Below, piece by piece: positions 23,248 to 33,744 of a DNA stretch of 64,000 bases. A program made the translations under genes and the position numbers. The stretch is from Bilabrum cf. latius (lineage: Eukaryota; Bigyra: Bicosoecida; Bigyra; Bicosoecida). The first letter of the stretch is position 1. Every line of letters starts with the position of its first letter. Below the pieces are notes generated by a model. It saw only the letters and a program-made list of their open reading frames with translations, was not told the DNA's origin and did no database searches. The stretch is taken from assembly GCA_965178125.1 (NCBI GenBank), contig OZ237739.1, forward strand, positions 1 to 64,000. Direction: 5' to 3'.

Positions 23248-26200
23248 ATGGCCGCAGCTGTTGAGGCCTCTGCGAACCAAGATGGCAAGCATGCTACAAG
23301 GAAGTACTCGGCAACTGCAAGTTTGCAGGCTCGTCAGCGTCGCCCAATAGGGATGAAAGAGCCAATTGATAGTGGAGGACGAGTTATTTAGTCTCCAGTC
23401 GATGTGGCAGACAAGATGCAGTTCCCTGAGCGCCCGGACGGCTCGACCAGCCGCGAGCGCTAGCGTCGAGCCTTGCGCCCATCTGCCGCCCTCGACAAGC
23501 TACCCGACCCCGAGTCGCTGCTAGCTGCGCTTAGAGGTGTCCAGTCTGAGGCTCTCCGCATGCAGCAGCGTTCCACTGATGTTGTGTTGCGCCGGATCCG
23601 CTCCGGGCAAGCCGTCGACCCGTCCTTGGCAGAGCGTGAGGGCTTGCTGGGCGACCTGGCGGAGACAGCCAACGGGATCGCCGAGATTAGAGCTGGAATG
23701 CAGCAAGAATTTGCCCAGGCAGTTGCAATGGAGCGGCAGAGCGATGCCGCTTAGCTCGTCCGCGCCATTCGAGAGCAAATGCGCACCGAGGGCGAGGGTG
23801 AGGGTACTGTGGATCCCAAGTCGCAGCAGGCGCTGGACGAGGCCCTAGAGAGGGTCGTGATGGGAGACGATGGGGCGGCTGCCGCTGCGATGCAGGCTGT
23901 CCGGGCGGGAGAGGGCGCGGTGGAGGCGTGTCTCCGCAGCGTGGAGGCAGCGGTGCAGGAGCAGGAGTCGGCCCGGAAGGAGATCCGGAGCGAGTGGGCA
24001 GCAACAGCAGATACAGATGAACATGCAGGAGAGGACGGCATTGAATTTCACCCTGCGAGCATTGAGTACGAGCTGATGCAGCGTAGGCACAACGAAAAGT
24101 GCTACGGGAGTCCAGACGCGAGTGAGGAGAATGCTGAGGGGGTCCTTCCGCCGGGCGCCATCCGGTTCCAGGAGGCCCTGCTGGCGAGGAGGCTCGAGAT
24201 GCTGGAGAATGTTCGCGTCTAGCAAGGCGGCCGCACCATCCAGCAGACCATGCGGCAGTTTGAAGCGGTGGCCGATGCGTCGCGCCAGACCCTCATGCAG
24301 GTGGAGGCGGCCCCCCTGTCCCCCGAGTAGCGCGAGGAGCTCGACAAGATCACCCAGGACATCGAGCAGCAAGCGCAGGCGGGAAGGAAGGCAGCTGTGC
24401 AGGCGCTGGAGGGCGCAATGGAACGGCTTCACGAGGACTTGCCTTACTCCACGATGGAGGAGACGGACAAAGCGATGCGGCTGGTGCCCAAGGCGCACGA
24501 GACAGACAGTGCTGCCAGCGAGGTTTTCGGGCCCTTGATGCAGGAGCTGGAGGCTGCGGCAGAGAAGGGCGGCGGACCCAACACCGGCCGGGCACTGGCC
24601 CGGGCGGTCAGTCGCGCGGCCTAGGTGAGGGCGCTCATGCTGCTGAACATTGTGGCTGATGTGGCGGAGTGGGGGCCAGCACGTGAAGGGACTGGGGCCG
24701 AAGCTGCTGTCAGCAAGGAGGCGCAGCCCCCATCCGACGAAGAAAGCAAAGCCCCGCGTGGTTCTTTCGAAGCCGTGCAGTATCGGTCAGCCGAAGACCA
24801 GATGGTGATGGCCTGCTGCGACCCGATGCCCTCGGCGCCGGGACAGCCCGATGGCTTCTACTAGTCCGCTCTCGCCAAGAGAGCCAAGCGAGCCGCCGAG
24901 CTGGCGCAGGAGGCCCTGGCCAAGCTTGGACAGACGAGCCTGGAGCAGGCCAAGGCAGCAGGCGCGGAGCAGGTGCAGCTGCAGGAGGCGGAGGTGTCTA
25001 TGGACCTGGCCAGGGAGGCAGGGGTGCTGCTGCACGAGGTGCTGGCGGCGGCAGAGGGCGGCGGCGCCTTTTCTTCCACCGGTGGATTGAGTCAGGGGGC
25101 GAAGGCCTCTTTGGACTCGCTGAGGAGCACCGCGGCCCGTCTGCTCTCGGAGGGGTTCGAGGTGGTGGATCCCCGCGAGGCAGATCTCTTCGAGGAGCAG
25201 CAGTTCGAGGCGGCGAGGAAGGGGCAGAGCATCGAGGACAGGCGGGCCAGGTGGGAGCGCAAGCTGCAGCTGGCCACGGAATCGCTGGGAGACGCTCGCG
25301 ATGCAGGGGACGCGGAGGCCGCCGAGGCGAGCGCAAGCCACACCCGCCGCCTGCTGGCGCGGCACGCCATCGAGGTCCTCTCGGCGGACCGCGACCTGGC
25401 CTCCGCGTGGCGCTAGCTGGCCCTGGACGTGCCCCTGGAGCTCAAGCGGATGGATGATGCCCTGCTCGAGGCGGGGTACGAGGTGGCGGTCAGCATGGTG
25501 CGGTACCAGGACGTGGTCAACGCCAAGAAGAGGGCCTCCAGGACCCTGCAGCCGGATGAGCTGCAGCAGCTCCCCGAGTTCTTGCGCAGGCGGATGGTGG
25601 CTACCGCGGGGCGGCACTCTGCCTCTGACCAGATTGTGGCGGCTCGCTTCGGCGTGGGCCCGCTGGTGTCCCGGCCAGATGAGATGGACCCCTTGTTCTC
25701 TTTGAACTCGGCGGCGCTGGACGAGATCAGGAGGATGCCAGAGCCGTTCCGATCCAAGCTGCTGGACCGGCTGGTGTGGTCGCTGCCCCCCGAGGCCGTG
25801 CTGGACGTGGCTCGGTATGACGAGGAGATCGCGGAGCACATCCGGAGGGAGCGGGTCAGGCGCATGGCTGGCCTGGACGGGGAGGAGCACGGGGACAAGC
25901 AGGGCGCGCCCGGGCTGCCGTACGCCTCCCGTGTGCAGTACGACAGCCGGTACTTTACTCACGAGACGGAGCCCTCGAGGCACCACCCCGTGGCGGACAG
26001 GGGCCTTTACTGCCTGCTGGCCAGGGACGCGGGAGAGATGGAGGCACTCGTGCCGGAGGGGGTCCCTCGCTCCCTCAAGGTCGAGTTTGACGCGACTGCC
26101 CGCCGGGCGGTGATGCTACGCGCCGAATCGCTGGCTCTGGGCGAGGCGCTGGACCAGTTCGCCCGCGAGACCGAGGGGCTCTCGGAGGAGCAAGGGGACC

Positions 26201-27498
26201 AGCGGGCTTCCTAGGTGGCTGCCTGGGCCCAGCAGCAGCGGGAGGCGATCAGCAGCTGGGAGAGCCGCAGCCAGGACCCGCGGGGCCGAGCGCTGCCTGC
26301 GCGACCTGCCAAGGACGGGAGGCGGCACGTGGTAGCCTACGAGGAGGACATGGAGGCGGGGGCCAGGCCAGTGGCTACCAGCGCGGCCGGCGTGCAGTGG
26401 CACCCCTTGCAGGGGGGCGTGCACAGCAAGGCCGCGGGGGCTGGGGCTGCGGGTGGGGCTGCATCTGGGTCGGGCGAGGGCCAGTCAGCCGTGCCCTCGC
26501 TGCCCCCCTTCACCATGCTCGCGGGCCCTCGGGACTCGGGCAAGAGCGCGGCCCTCCTGTACGCCGTGCACCGCGCCCGGCAGAGCGGCTGGGTTGCGCT
26601 CTTTGTGCCGGACAGCTTTTCGTGGCTCAATGACGCTGTCATGGTGACTGCGTCGGAGGCGAGGCCAGGCAAGCTTGACCAGCCAGACCTGTCTGCGGAG
26701 CTGCTGGCGCACATGCTGAGCGCGCATGCGGACCAGCTGGGCCAGGTGGTGCAGCGGCGGTCCTACCGCGTGGGCGAGTACCTTCCCTCCGATGCCGACG
26801 AGGAGGTCCGTCGCAAGAAGGAGGAGCTAAGGGCGGCGGACCTGTCCGAGCGGGCCCGGCGGCAAGCCGAGGCCAGCCAGAGGGGCGAGGACGCGGCTGA
26901 CGTGACGATCGAGAGCCAGCTGGAGGCCTTCGAGGAGGGCCCCGACCACGACCGCAAGGGGGAGGGGTACACCCTGAGGGACCTCTGCGAGTGGGGAGTG
27001 AGGCACCCGGGCCGCGCCTCGGACGCGGTGGTGGATCTGGTGGAGGAGCTGCGGCTGTGCGTGGAGTTCCCGGTGCTGCTGGCCGTGGATGGGGTCAACG
27101 AGCTGTACGAGAAGTCCGTGTATCCCTTTGCAGGCAGGCACTGGTGGCCCGGGCAGGCTCTCTCTGTGCCATCCACGATCGCCCCCTTTGATGCGAAGGG
27201 CCCCCGGGGGGAGGCCCTCGCGATGCGCAGGGGCGTGGTGCTGTGCTCCAGCACGTCCACCCACCGCAAGGTGCACGAGATGTCTCACAGGACCAAGGTG
27301 CCCAGCTCTTGCGTGCTGCGGATGCCGCGCATGTCCCGGCGGGAGGTGCACAACCAGCTGCTGCACTACCACATGACGGGCAGGTTCCTGTCTCTTCGGT
27401 TCAGGCAGGACGTGGACGCAGAGGCCGTGGAGACCTTCCGCACGCTGAGCTCGGGCATCCCGGGGCAGGTCCGGGAGGCGGCGCTGCAGGTCTTGTGA
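23248..27498 (+). CDS. DAP3: Mitochondrial small-subunit ribosomal protein mS29 (DAP3) with giant N-terminal extension
   Basis: mS29 is the GTP-binding protein of the mitoribosomal small subunit head. The last ~330 residues are DAP3-like: P-loop AGPRDSGKSA (about residue 1090), VALFVPDSFSWLN, KLDQPDLSAELLAHM, PVLLAVDGVNELY (Walker B region) and LRMPRMSRREV near the end. Before it lie about 1050 residues of mostly charged, helical, coiled-coil-like sequence with no recognised domain; usual family length is about 400. The single frame of 1416 aa contains nine TAG codons (23389, 23461, 23752, 24220, 24328, 24622, 24862, 25414, 26212) and neither TAA nor TGA until the final TGA. No intron needed. 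The extension could alternatively be a fused second gene product. Confidence 0.8.
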
Positions 27499-27705
27499 GG
27501 CAGCTAGCAGGGCGGAGCAGTGCGCAAGCGTAGCTTGTGTAGCAGTAGCTGATAGCATCAGTGGTGATTGTAAAGTGTAGATACAGTGAAACAGTCGATC
27601 TACACAGCTTTTGATCTATCTGCCTCAACCGTCTATATGACAACCAATCAAGCTCTCCGCAATACATGCGCCTATCCACTCCAGACTAGTTAGCATTCAT
27701 AACAT
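27499..27705. other. Convergent intergenic region
   Basis: AT-richer 3' flanks of the mS29 and SDHC genes; no gene. Confidence 0.4.
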
Positions 27706-28374
27706 TCAGTTCGTGGCCGGGGGGTCCTTCTCGAACTCCATGAGAGCAAGAATGGCGGACGCCAGTAGGGAAGCACCCAGGATTGCGTAACCGGTCTGGT
27801 TCACTTCCTTGATCTCATGCCCCTGAGCGTTGTCCCACACAAGGTGCCTGATACCGCCCATCAGATGGAAAGTGAGAGGGAAAGCGACCCCAAAGCGAGC
27901 AATTGTGCCCATCATCGGCACCTGCTGCACGGTGTCGACGAACGTCTCAACCGAGAGACCGGTGAGGGCAAACATGGTCCCGCAGCCCTGGACGGCTGCG
28001 ATGTATTAAATATTTGGCACATGGAGAGCAGGTATCGCCTCAGGGATTGCGGCACAGCACACGCTTGCGAGTGATTGGATGGCAACAACATCTACATCAG
28101 TCTTACCGACGAACAGGAATATTCCGGTGCCTCGGAAGATCGTTGACGTAATCATGTTAATACCAAACTTGTAGATGGTAAGATGGGGGGACATCGGCCG
28201 GGGGCCCTTCGCCCTGGAAACCGCACCAGCAGCAGCTGAAGACTGGTACCTGGTTCGGTTCAAGTCAGCCGCTACCAGGCTCTGTGCCGCTGGTCGCGCA
28301 TGCACGAGCTGGCTCGAGCGAAGCGATCGCATTGATGACACCAAAGCAGAGCGTGCCCTTGCAACAGACGCCAT
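27706..28374 (-). CDS. SDHC: Succinate dehydrogenase cytochrome b560 subunit (SDHC)
   Basis: Membrane anchor of mitochondrial complex II, carrying haem b and the ubiquinone site. Exon 1 (28107-28374) encodes a Ser/Arg/Ala-rich presequence (MASVARARSALVSSMRSL) and the signature RPMSPHLTIYKFGINMITS. A 111-nt intron (27996-28106, gtaaga...atcgcag) is removed in phase 1. Exon 2 (27706-27995) holds two further membrane helices, with the haem-ligand region FPLTFHLMGGIRHLVWD. The 185-aa protein ends in TGA, with no TAG. It lies next to SDHD (same strand) and SDHB, the other nuclear subunits of the same complex. Confidence 0.93.
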
Positions 28375-28639
28375 AGTTTTCTTCACACGGGCAAGAAATA
28401 GTCTGACGGGTTGATGGCCTGCGGATGCGGTTGTAACCAGCATTGAGGTTGCAACCGGGACTGGAGTTCCTCCCCACGGCGGGTGGGGATGCGGAGTATC
28501 CATGATTGGACATGCTGTGCATGCGATTTGATACTGCCTCAAATTTGCTTGTTGGGCCATGCAGTAATATTCATTGCTGAAACCCTCGTCATGCGGCACC
28601 AGGCATTGAGAGACTCCACAAGCCCGGTGCCTAGAATGC

Positions 28640-29360
28640 TCAGTGTGCCTCCCCGTCTGCCACTGCCTTGTTCCTCATCCAAAACCTTCGCACAAACCCA
28701 GACAGACCCACATCAGTGATATTGAACTTGAGCAACGCCGCAGCGGACACTACAGTAAATGCTCCGAGCCCCATGAGGATGGCCTTCTGCATGGACTCGT
28801 CCTGCACGCCCATGTGCGGCATATAATCGACCAGCACAGACCTCATGCCGATGTGAGCATGAAGGGGGACGATGAATCCCATGGACAGGTCCAGCACCGT
28901 CGAGAGCGGCGACGAGGTCACAACAGCGAGCGGGATACCAAGCGCCAAGCCGTAGGCGGTCAGGTGATGCACCTCCTTCACGCTCGAGGCGTGTGGCAAC
29001 CGATCAAGAAGAACTGCGAGATTAAGAGCAGCATACAATTAATTTAAGGATGTACGAAGCTATGGTGGTGTGAGTGAGGACGTGGCCGACTTGAGCTATG
29101 CTGCTCACGGTCAGGCAAAGCAGCCGGGGATGACGTCGAAATGCCTCGCGATGCAGTTGGCACAGCCTGGATCATACCTGCAATGCAAATTGAAGGTGCA
29201 AGGTGCGGTAGGTGCCTCCATTTCGATAACTTGCACATCCTACAAGAAGTTTCCATGTACCACTTGTACGGCGCAGTCGGCGTGATACCTTACCGTAGCG
29301 GGAGCTACAAGCGGCACTCAACTGAGCAAGTCGGCGAACGGACCTTCGGGCCAGCGCCAT
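28640..29360 (-). CDS. SDHD: Succinate dehydrogenase small membrane anchor (SDHD/CybS)
   Basis: Partner anchor of SDHC. Three exons: 29294-29360 (presequence MALARRSVRRLAQLSAACSS), 29109-29177 (ending the presequence with RGISTSSPAAL, a typical processing region) and 28640-29013 (three membrane helices). Introns are 29178-29293 (gtaagg...ttgcag) and 29014-29108 (gtgagc...ctcgcag); both preserve frame. The diagnostic segment is LHAHIGMRSVLVDYMP, with the haem-ligand His and the conserved Asp-Tyr of CybS. Length is 169 aa; stop TGA. SDHD is poorly conserved, so the call rests on this motif, topology and its neighbours. It shares a 127-bp divergent promoter with SDHB. Confidence 0.87.
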
Positions 29361-29487
29361 GATGCAGATATCAAGAGAATTAGCGGTGATACGGAAGCGA
29401 TAGCTTGTGGCTGGTTTTGCGGAACCACATGCGCGGCGACAATCGGCTGTGCGCCATGCAGCATATTTGCCTTGATCTCGAGCTGCC
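29361..29487. promoter_or_regulatory. Presumed bidirectional promoter between SDHD and SDHB
   Basis: Only 127 bp separate the divergent start codons of two complex II subunits, so their promoters must overlap. I see no convincing TATA box. This suggests co-regulation but does not prove it. Confidence 0.5.
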
Positions 29488-30600
29488 ATGCTTGCCCGGG
29501 CGTTTTCTCGAGTTGCACGGAGATCTACAAGTCTTGCTTTGCGATCGGTCCAGAGCCGAACACTGTCGAGCTCTAGCCCATGTGCTCAAGAGGCCGCAAC
29601 TGTGAGACATCTGCTGTAGTGATGAGGTGGCGATGGGCTTCTCGATGCCGAAGAGGCTTTTGCTCATGCCAACGCTATTATTTCAATTTATGAATCATAT
29701 CCGCACTGGCCGCTGCTGAAGGCACTTGTTAGCATCTTGAGCCAACACGGGAAGGTGACCGCTGAAGGCGTATTCCTAGTGTTTCTGATTTACACCTCTG
29801 TTCGCGTTGCTCTTGAGCATGCATGGGCGCATGATCCTTTTTTTTTGTTTGTATACTCGCAGGCCGGATCGAACATTAAGACTTTCAAGATTTATAGATG
29901 GGATCCCGAGGCGGATGACAGCAAGCCCGTGCTGCAGTCGTATGCCGTCGACCTGAATGAGTGCGGCCCCATGGTCCTTGATGCCCTCATCAAGATTAAG
30001 AACGAGCAGGATGCCACATTGACTTTCCGCCGGTCCTGTCGTGAGGGAATTTGCGGCAGCTGCGCGATGAACATTGATGGGGTGAACGGGCTGGCCTGTC
30101 TGACGTACATCCCCAAGGGGGAGGAGGCCAAGAGCGCGGACGCGGTGAAGATCTACCCGCTGCCTCACATGCACGTGGTGAAGGACCTGGTGCCTGACAT
30201 GTCGAATTTCTACGAGCAGTACAAGAGCATCCAGCCCTGGCTGCAGCGCAAGGACGACAAGGTGGATGAAAACACCGAGCTCTTGCAGTCTCACGACGAC
30301 CGCCGCAAGCTGGATGGCATGTACGAGTGCATCCTGTGCGCGTGCTGCTCTACGTCGTGCCCCTCGTACTGGTGGAACTCGGAGAAGTACCTGGGCCCCG
30401 CCGTGCTCATGCAGGCCTATCGGTGGGTGAGCGACTCGAGGGACCACTTCACCAAGGAGCGCATGCAGGCGCTGGATGACGAGTACAAGCTGTACAGGTG
30501 CCACCAGATCATGAACTGCACCAGGGTGTGCCCCAAGGGCCTCAACCCCGCCCGCGCCATCGCCAAGCTCGTCAAGGAGATGCCGGAGGCGTACGCGTGA
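29488..30600 (+). CDS. SDHB: Succinate dehydrogenase iron-sulfur subunit (SDHB)
   Basis: Electron-transfer subunit of mitochondrial complex II. Exon 1 (29488-29601) gives a mitochondrial presequence ([20 protein letters not shown]). A 261-nt intron (29602-29862, gtgaga...ctcgcag, phase 0) leads to exon 2 (29863-30600), starting before [11 protein letters not shown]. The 283-aa protein has the [2Fe-2S] ligands in [10 protein letters not shown] (Cys97, 102, 105), the [4Fe-4S] motif [13 protein letters not shown], and the [3Fe-4S]/[4Fe-4S] motif [32 protein letters not shown] is also canonical. Stop TGA; no TAG. All catalytic ligands are present, so it should be functional. Confidence 0.97.
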
Positions 30601-30838
30601 TGTGGGGCGAGCGCGTGGGCAGCCCGACAAACGGGACACAATTTGCCAGTGCTAAAAGGCTACTACCTCAACTGTACCTACTTGCTTGTTTCTCCGTGTC
30701 CCACAGCACGTAGCATCCCACAGCTACGTGCTGTACTGCATGCATCACGCATTTTGTGCACGGATCCCACTCTCGTCACCTACCAACATCCCGTCGTGTT
30801 GTCTTCGAATTCCTGGCCAGTGCCTCAAGATTCCGAGC

Positions 30839-32492
30839 ATGACGAAGCGCCGCAGAGATGGGATGCCCTTCCGAAAGAGGCGTAGAAAGATTGAGTCAGC
30901 CGGGCCAGACCAGGAGAAGCTTGCTCAAGCCTCAGCCGGCGCTTTAGGGAACGACGCAACAGCAACTGTGGCTCGTCCAACCTTTGACCCGCTAACCGAC
31001 GAGGGGAAAAGCGCACTGGCCAGAAGATTAGCTGCTATAGGTACGTATTATTGATTTGGTCGCATGGTCTACGTTGGCTCTCCGATGATAACCCAAGGTT
31101 AGCTCTGTCGCTGCACTTGCTTTCGCAGATGAGGAGGAGCGGACTGCAGCCCTTGGAGAATTGCGCGATTGGTTCAAATCGAATGCTGCATCGATGACTA
31201 GGTTGCAGCATCTTCGCTTGTGGCGAGCCCTCTGGTATTGTCTGTGGCTGGCAGACAAGAGGCCGTACCAGCGTGTCGTAGCCGAAACCATCGCATCGTT
31301 GACCGACGGGCTGGATCCCAATGCTAGAGAGATGGACCTGGCTGCGTGCTTTGTCTACGTGGATGCAGGCCTCGAAACTATCCAACGTGATTGGGGCTCG
31401 CTGGATCGGTGGCGCATGGACAAGTTCCGCATGTTGCTTCGATTGCTGCTCTCGCAGCTGCTCAACATTGTGGCGAACCGATGCGACTTTGCTGCCCCTG
31501 CGTGCGAAGCTTACCTGGGAATCATCATGGGCAGGCTGCTTTCTCGGCCTCCCAATGATGTGCGGTTCTTTGCTTCCACCGTCCTGCCGCCTCTGATCGC
31601 CGGCCAGTGCGAAGGAGCCAGCACCGCACAGGTTCGCTTGCTCCTGATGCCCGTCTTTGCCACCATGCACGCCCCCGGAAGTGGAGGGGGCGCCCTGCAT
31701 GCCATTTTGAGAGAGAGGGTCGTGTGGACGCTCGTGGACGCTATCTCCTAGCAGGCGGCCGCACGGCGGGAGGAGCTGGAGCGGGAGCGGCAGGAAGACG
31801 ACAAGGAGGAGGAGGAGGTAGCGGCGGCCGGGGCCCGGAAGAAGAAGAAGCAAGGCAAGAAAAATAGCAAGGGCGAGAGCAAGATGACAGCAGGAGGCGT
31901 CGCAACCGCAGAGGCCCCTGGTGCCCCGGACATGGACGGCGTGGCACTGGGTAGGGTCAACACGGCCGCACTCGCTGCGGACGTGTTCGAGGTGGCTGCA
32001 CACCCGGGCACGGATGCTGAGGAGCGTTCGCTCTTGTACGCACTCGCAAAGAAGTGCAGGCTGGCAGCCGGGCGGGCGGGGCACGCCTACTCGTATACTC
32101 CTCCGGGTGCAGGCGCTGCGGTTGTGGTGGGGCGCGGGAGCGTAGTGCCTGGGGATGACGACTGCGATGCCGAGGTGGGGGGCATGCAGGTGGGGGCGGC
32201 TGCAGTGCTCGGTCTGCTCGCTGGGGCGGTAGACGAGGAAAGCGATGATTCCAGCAGCGAGGAGGAGGAGGAGGAGGATGATGATGAGGAGGAGGAGGAG
32301 GAGGAGGATGAGGATGAGGATGAGAAGGATGATCACACTTTAGGACCTTCCAGTGGAGCTGGTTCGAGCAGCATGTTGAGTGGAAAGAAGAGGAGGCGCG
32401 AGCAGGAGCACGAGGAGGGAGAGGCAGCTGCAGGCAAGCGCAAGGGCAAGGGCAAGGGCAGGAAGGGCGCCAAGGGCAGGAAGGGAAGATGA
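30839..32492 (+). CDS. RRP1: Ribosomal RNA processing protein 1 (RRP1/NOP52)
   Basis: Nucleolar factor for 27S pre-rRNA processing (60S pathway). Exon 1 (30839-31040) begins with a basic stretch (MTKRRRDGMPFRKRRRK). An 88-nt intron (31041-31128, gtacgt...ttcgcag) follows. Exon 2 has the family pattern LRLWRALWYCLWLADKRPYQ, an acidic segment, then RDWGSLDRWRMDKFRMLLR. One in-frame TAG (31749-31751) follows TLVDAIS, and the same frame continues into a Lys/Glu-rich tail with a polyacidic run and a GKGKGKGRKGAK-type basic end. Length is 521 aa; stop TGA. The C-terminal acidic/basic tail is normal for nucleolar proteins. Confidence 0.87.
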
Positions 32493-32579
32493 TGAGAAAA
32501 AATTATGCTGGTAAAGTGACCCTAAAGCATGGCATATACGCAATTCATATACTTTCACGATTCAAGCACGGCATCATCA

Positions 32580-33369
32580 TCATGTGTGCCCGCTGGCAGC
32601 CCCAGATCCAGCCTTGGCCCCGATGGCTTCCAGGTCCACCGTGGACACCGCTGCTCGCTTTCGACGCACGTGAGAGGGAACAAAGCCCCCTGCACCTCCT
32701 ATGCGGCGAGATAATTTCGTGGTACTGCTAGTGCTACAAGCGGTCGATTTCCCGGGACCTGCCGTCTGTCCTTCACTGCTGGCTCCGTGAGCGGGGGTCT
32801 GAAGGCTGCCAGCAGAGCTCTTGGCTGGTGCTGCCATGCTTGACTGAGCGGCGGGGGCTGACTTTGCACTCGACGAACTGGATTCGGATTGTCTGTGCAC
32901 GGACCGAACAGCTAAGGCCCGACTGCCGCTGAAGACCGCGCCAAGGGGATCAGACGCCAGGTCGTCCTCGACGGCATCCCGATCCCTGAGACCTCGGGGC
33001 AACCCACGGAGCCCAATTCGACCATCTACTCGTCGGACCTTGTCACTAGATAGTCCAAAAGGAAACGGCAGTGGCACTGGTAGCGGCAGTCGAGGGGCAG
33101 CTCTTGCAAGCCTCTAGGTCGAGCCGCCTACTTGTAGGCTCGCCTCATCCATGCGTTTTCGCTTGCTGCCAAGCTATGCATCTTCACTAATAGTCGAAAC
33201 GCCAGATGGGTCTTTGCCTCCCGGCGTTACTGGAGAGGCAGTCCCCCCTGCCTCATTTTCACTGTCGCTGTCGTCGCTGCTTTCATACTACAGCACCGGT
33301 GCCTGCATTGAACTATTACTAGACGGCCAACTTACAACTGCTAGATTCGGGAGAATGGCACCAGTACTA
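32580..33369 (-). CDS. Hypothetical Ser-rich, basic protein (5' end not found)
   Basis: Family not recognised. Reading TAG as Gln, one frame runs from a good 3' splice site (tttcttttcgtgcag, exon starting 33369) to TGA at 32580-32582, crossing three TAG codons. It encodes an acidic Ser/Asp run (SSDDSDSENE), a basic patch (LGSKRKRMDEAS), a Pro/Leu stretch (RLPLPVPLPFPFGL), an Arg/Asp-rich region, a Ser/Ala-rich region, and a C-terminal GGFVPSHVRRKR. A 33-nt segment (33303-33335) bounded by gtaagt and gcag is either a tiny intron or in-frame coding; both keep the frame. Upstream exons are not located. The FVPxxxRxxR ending loosely recalls WBP11-type splicing factors; unproven. Confidence 0.48.
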
Positions 33370-33744
33370 CTGCACGAAAAGAAATGATTGAGGCGGACCC
33401 GGAGTATTTCAAGCCGTGTCTCGAAACCGAAAATCGGGATTAGTTCTGGGATTAGTTGAGTGGGGATTCGATTCGAGACAAATTTCTGACGAATTAACTT
33501 GAACTGAGCCTAGCGGGGTTCCATGCCCCGTAAAGGTAGTACCAAAGCCGTGAGCATTATCTTTGATGCTTACATTTAGTTTTAAGAGTAACTTTGGTAT
33601 AGTTCGATGATATTTTGCAGTGCCTGAACGCTTTGACTCGATACGCACAACATTAATTGTTTTTTGCACCTCAAACGTTGATTGACGAGCCAACCTACTC
33701 CCAATGCCTGGAACAATACGCATGATCGCTAATAATCCTCGCAG
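33370..33744. other. AT-rich divergent region, probable unplaced 5' exons
   Basis: Low-GC sequence between two genes whose first exons I could not place. A block at about 33410-33450 (gtctcgaaaccgaaaatcgg) resembles, inverted, the sequence near 39300-39330; it may be shared transposon debris. Confidence 0.35.
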
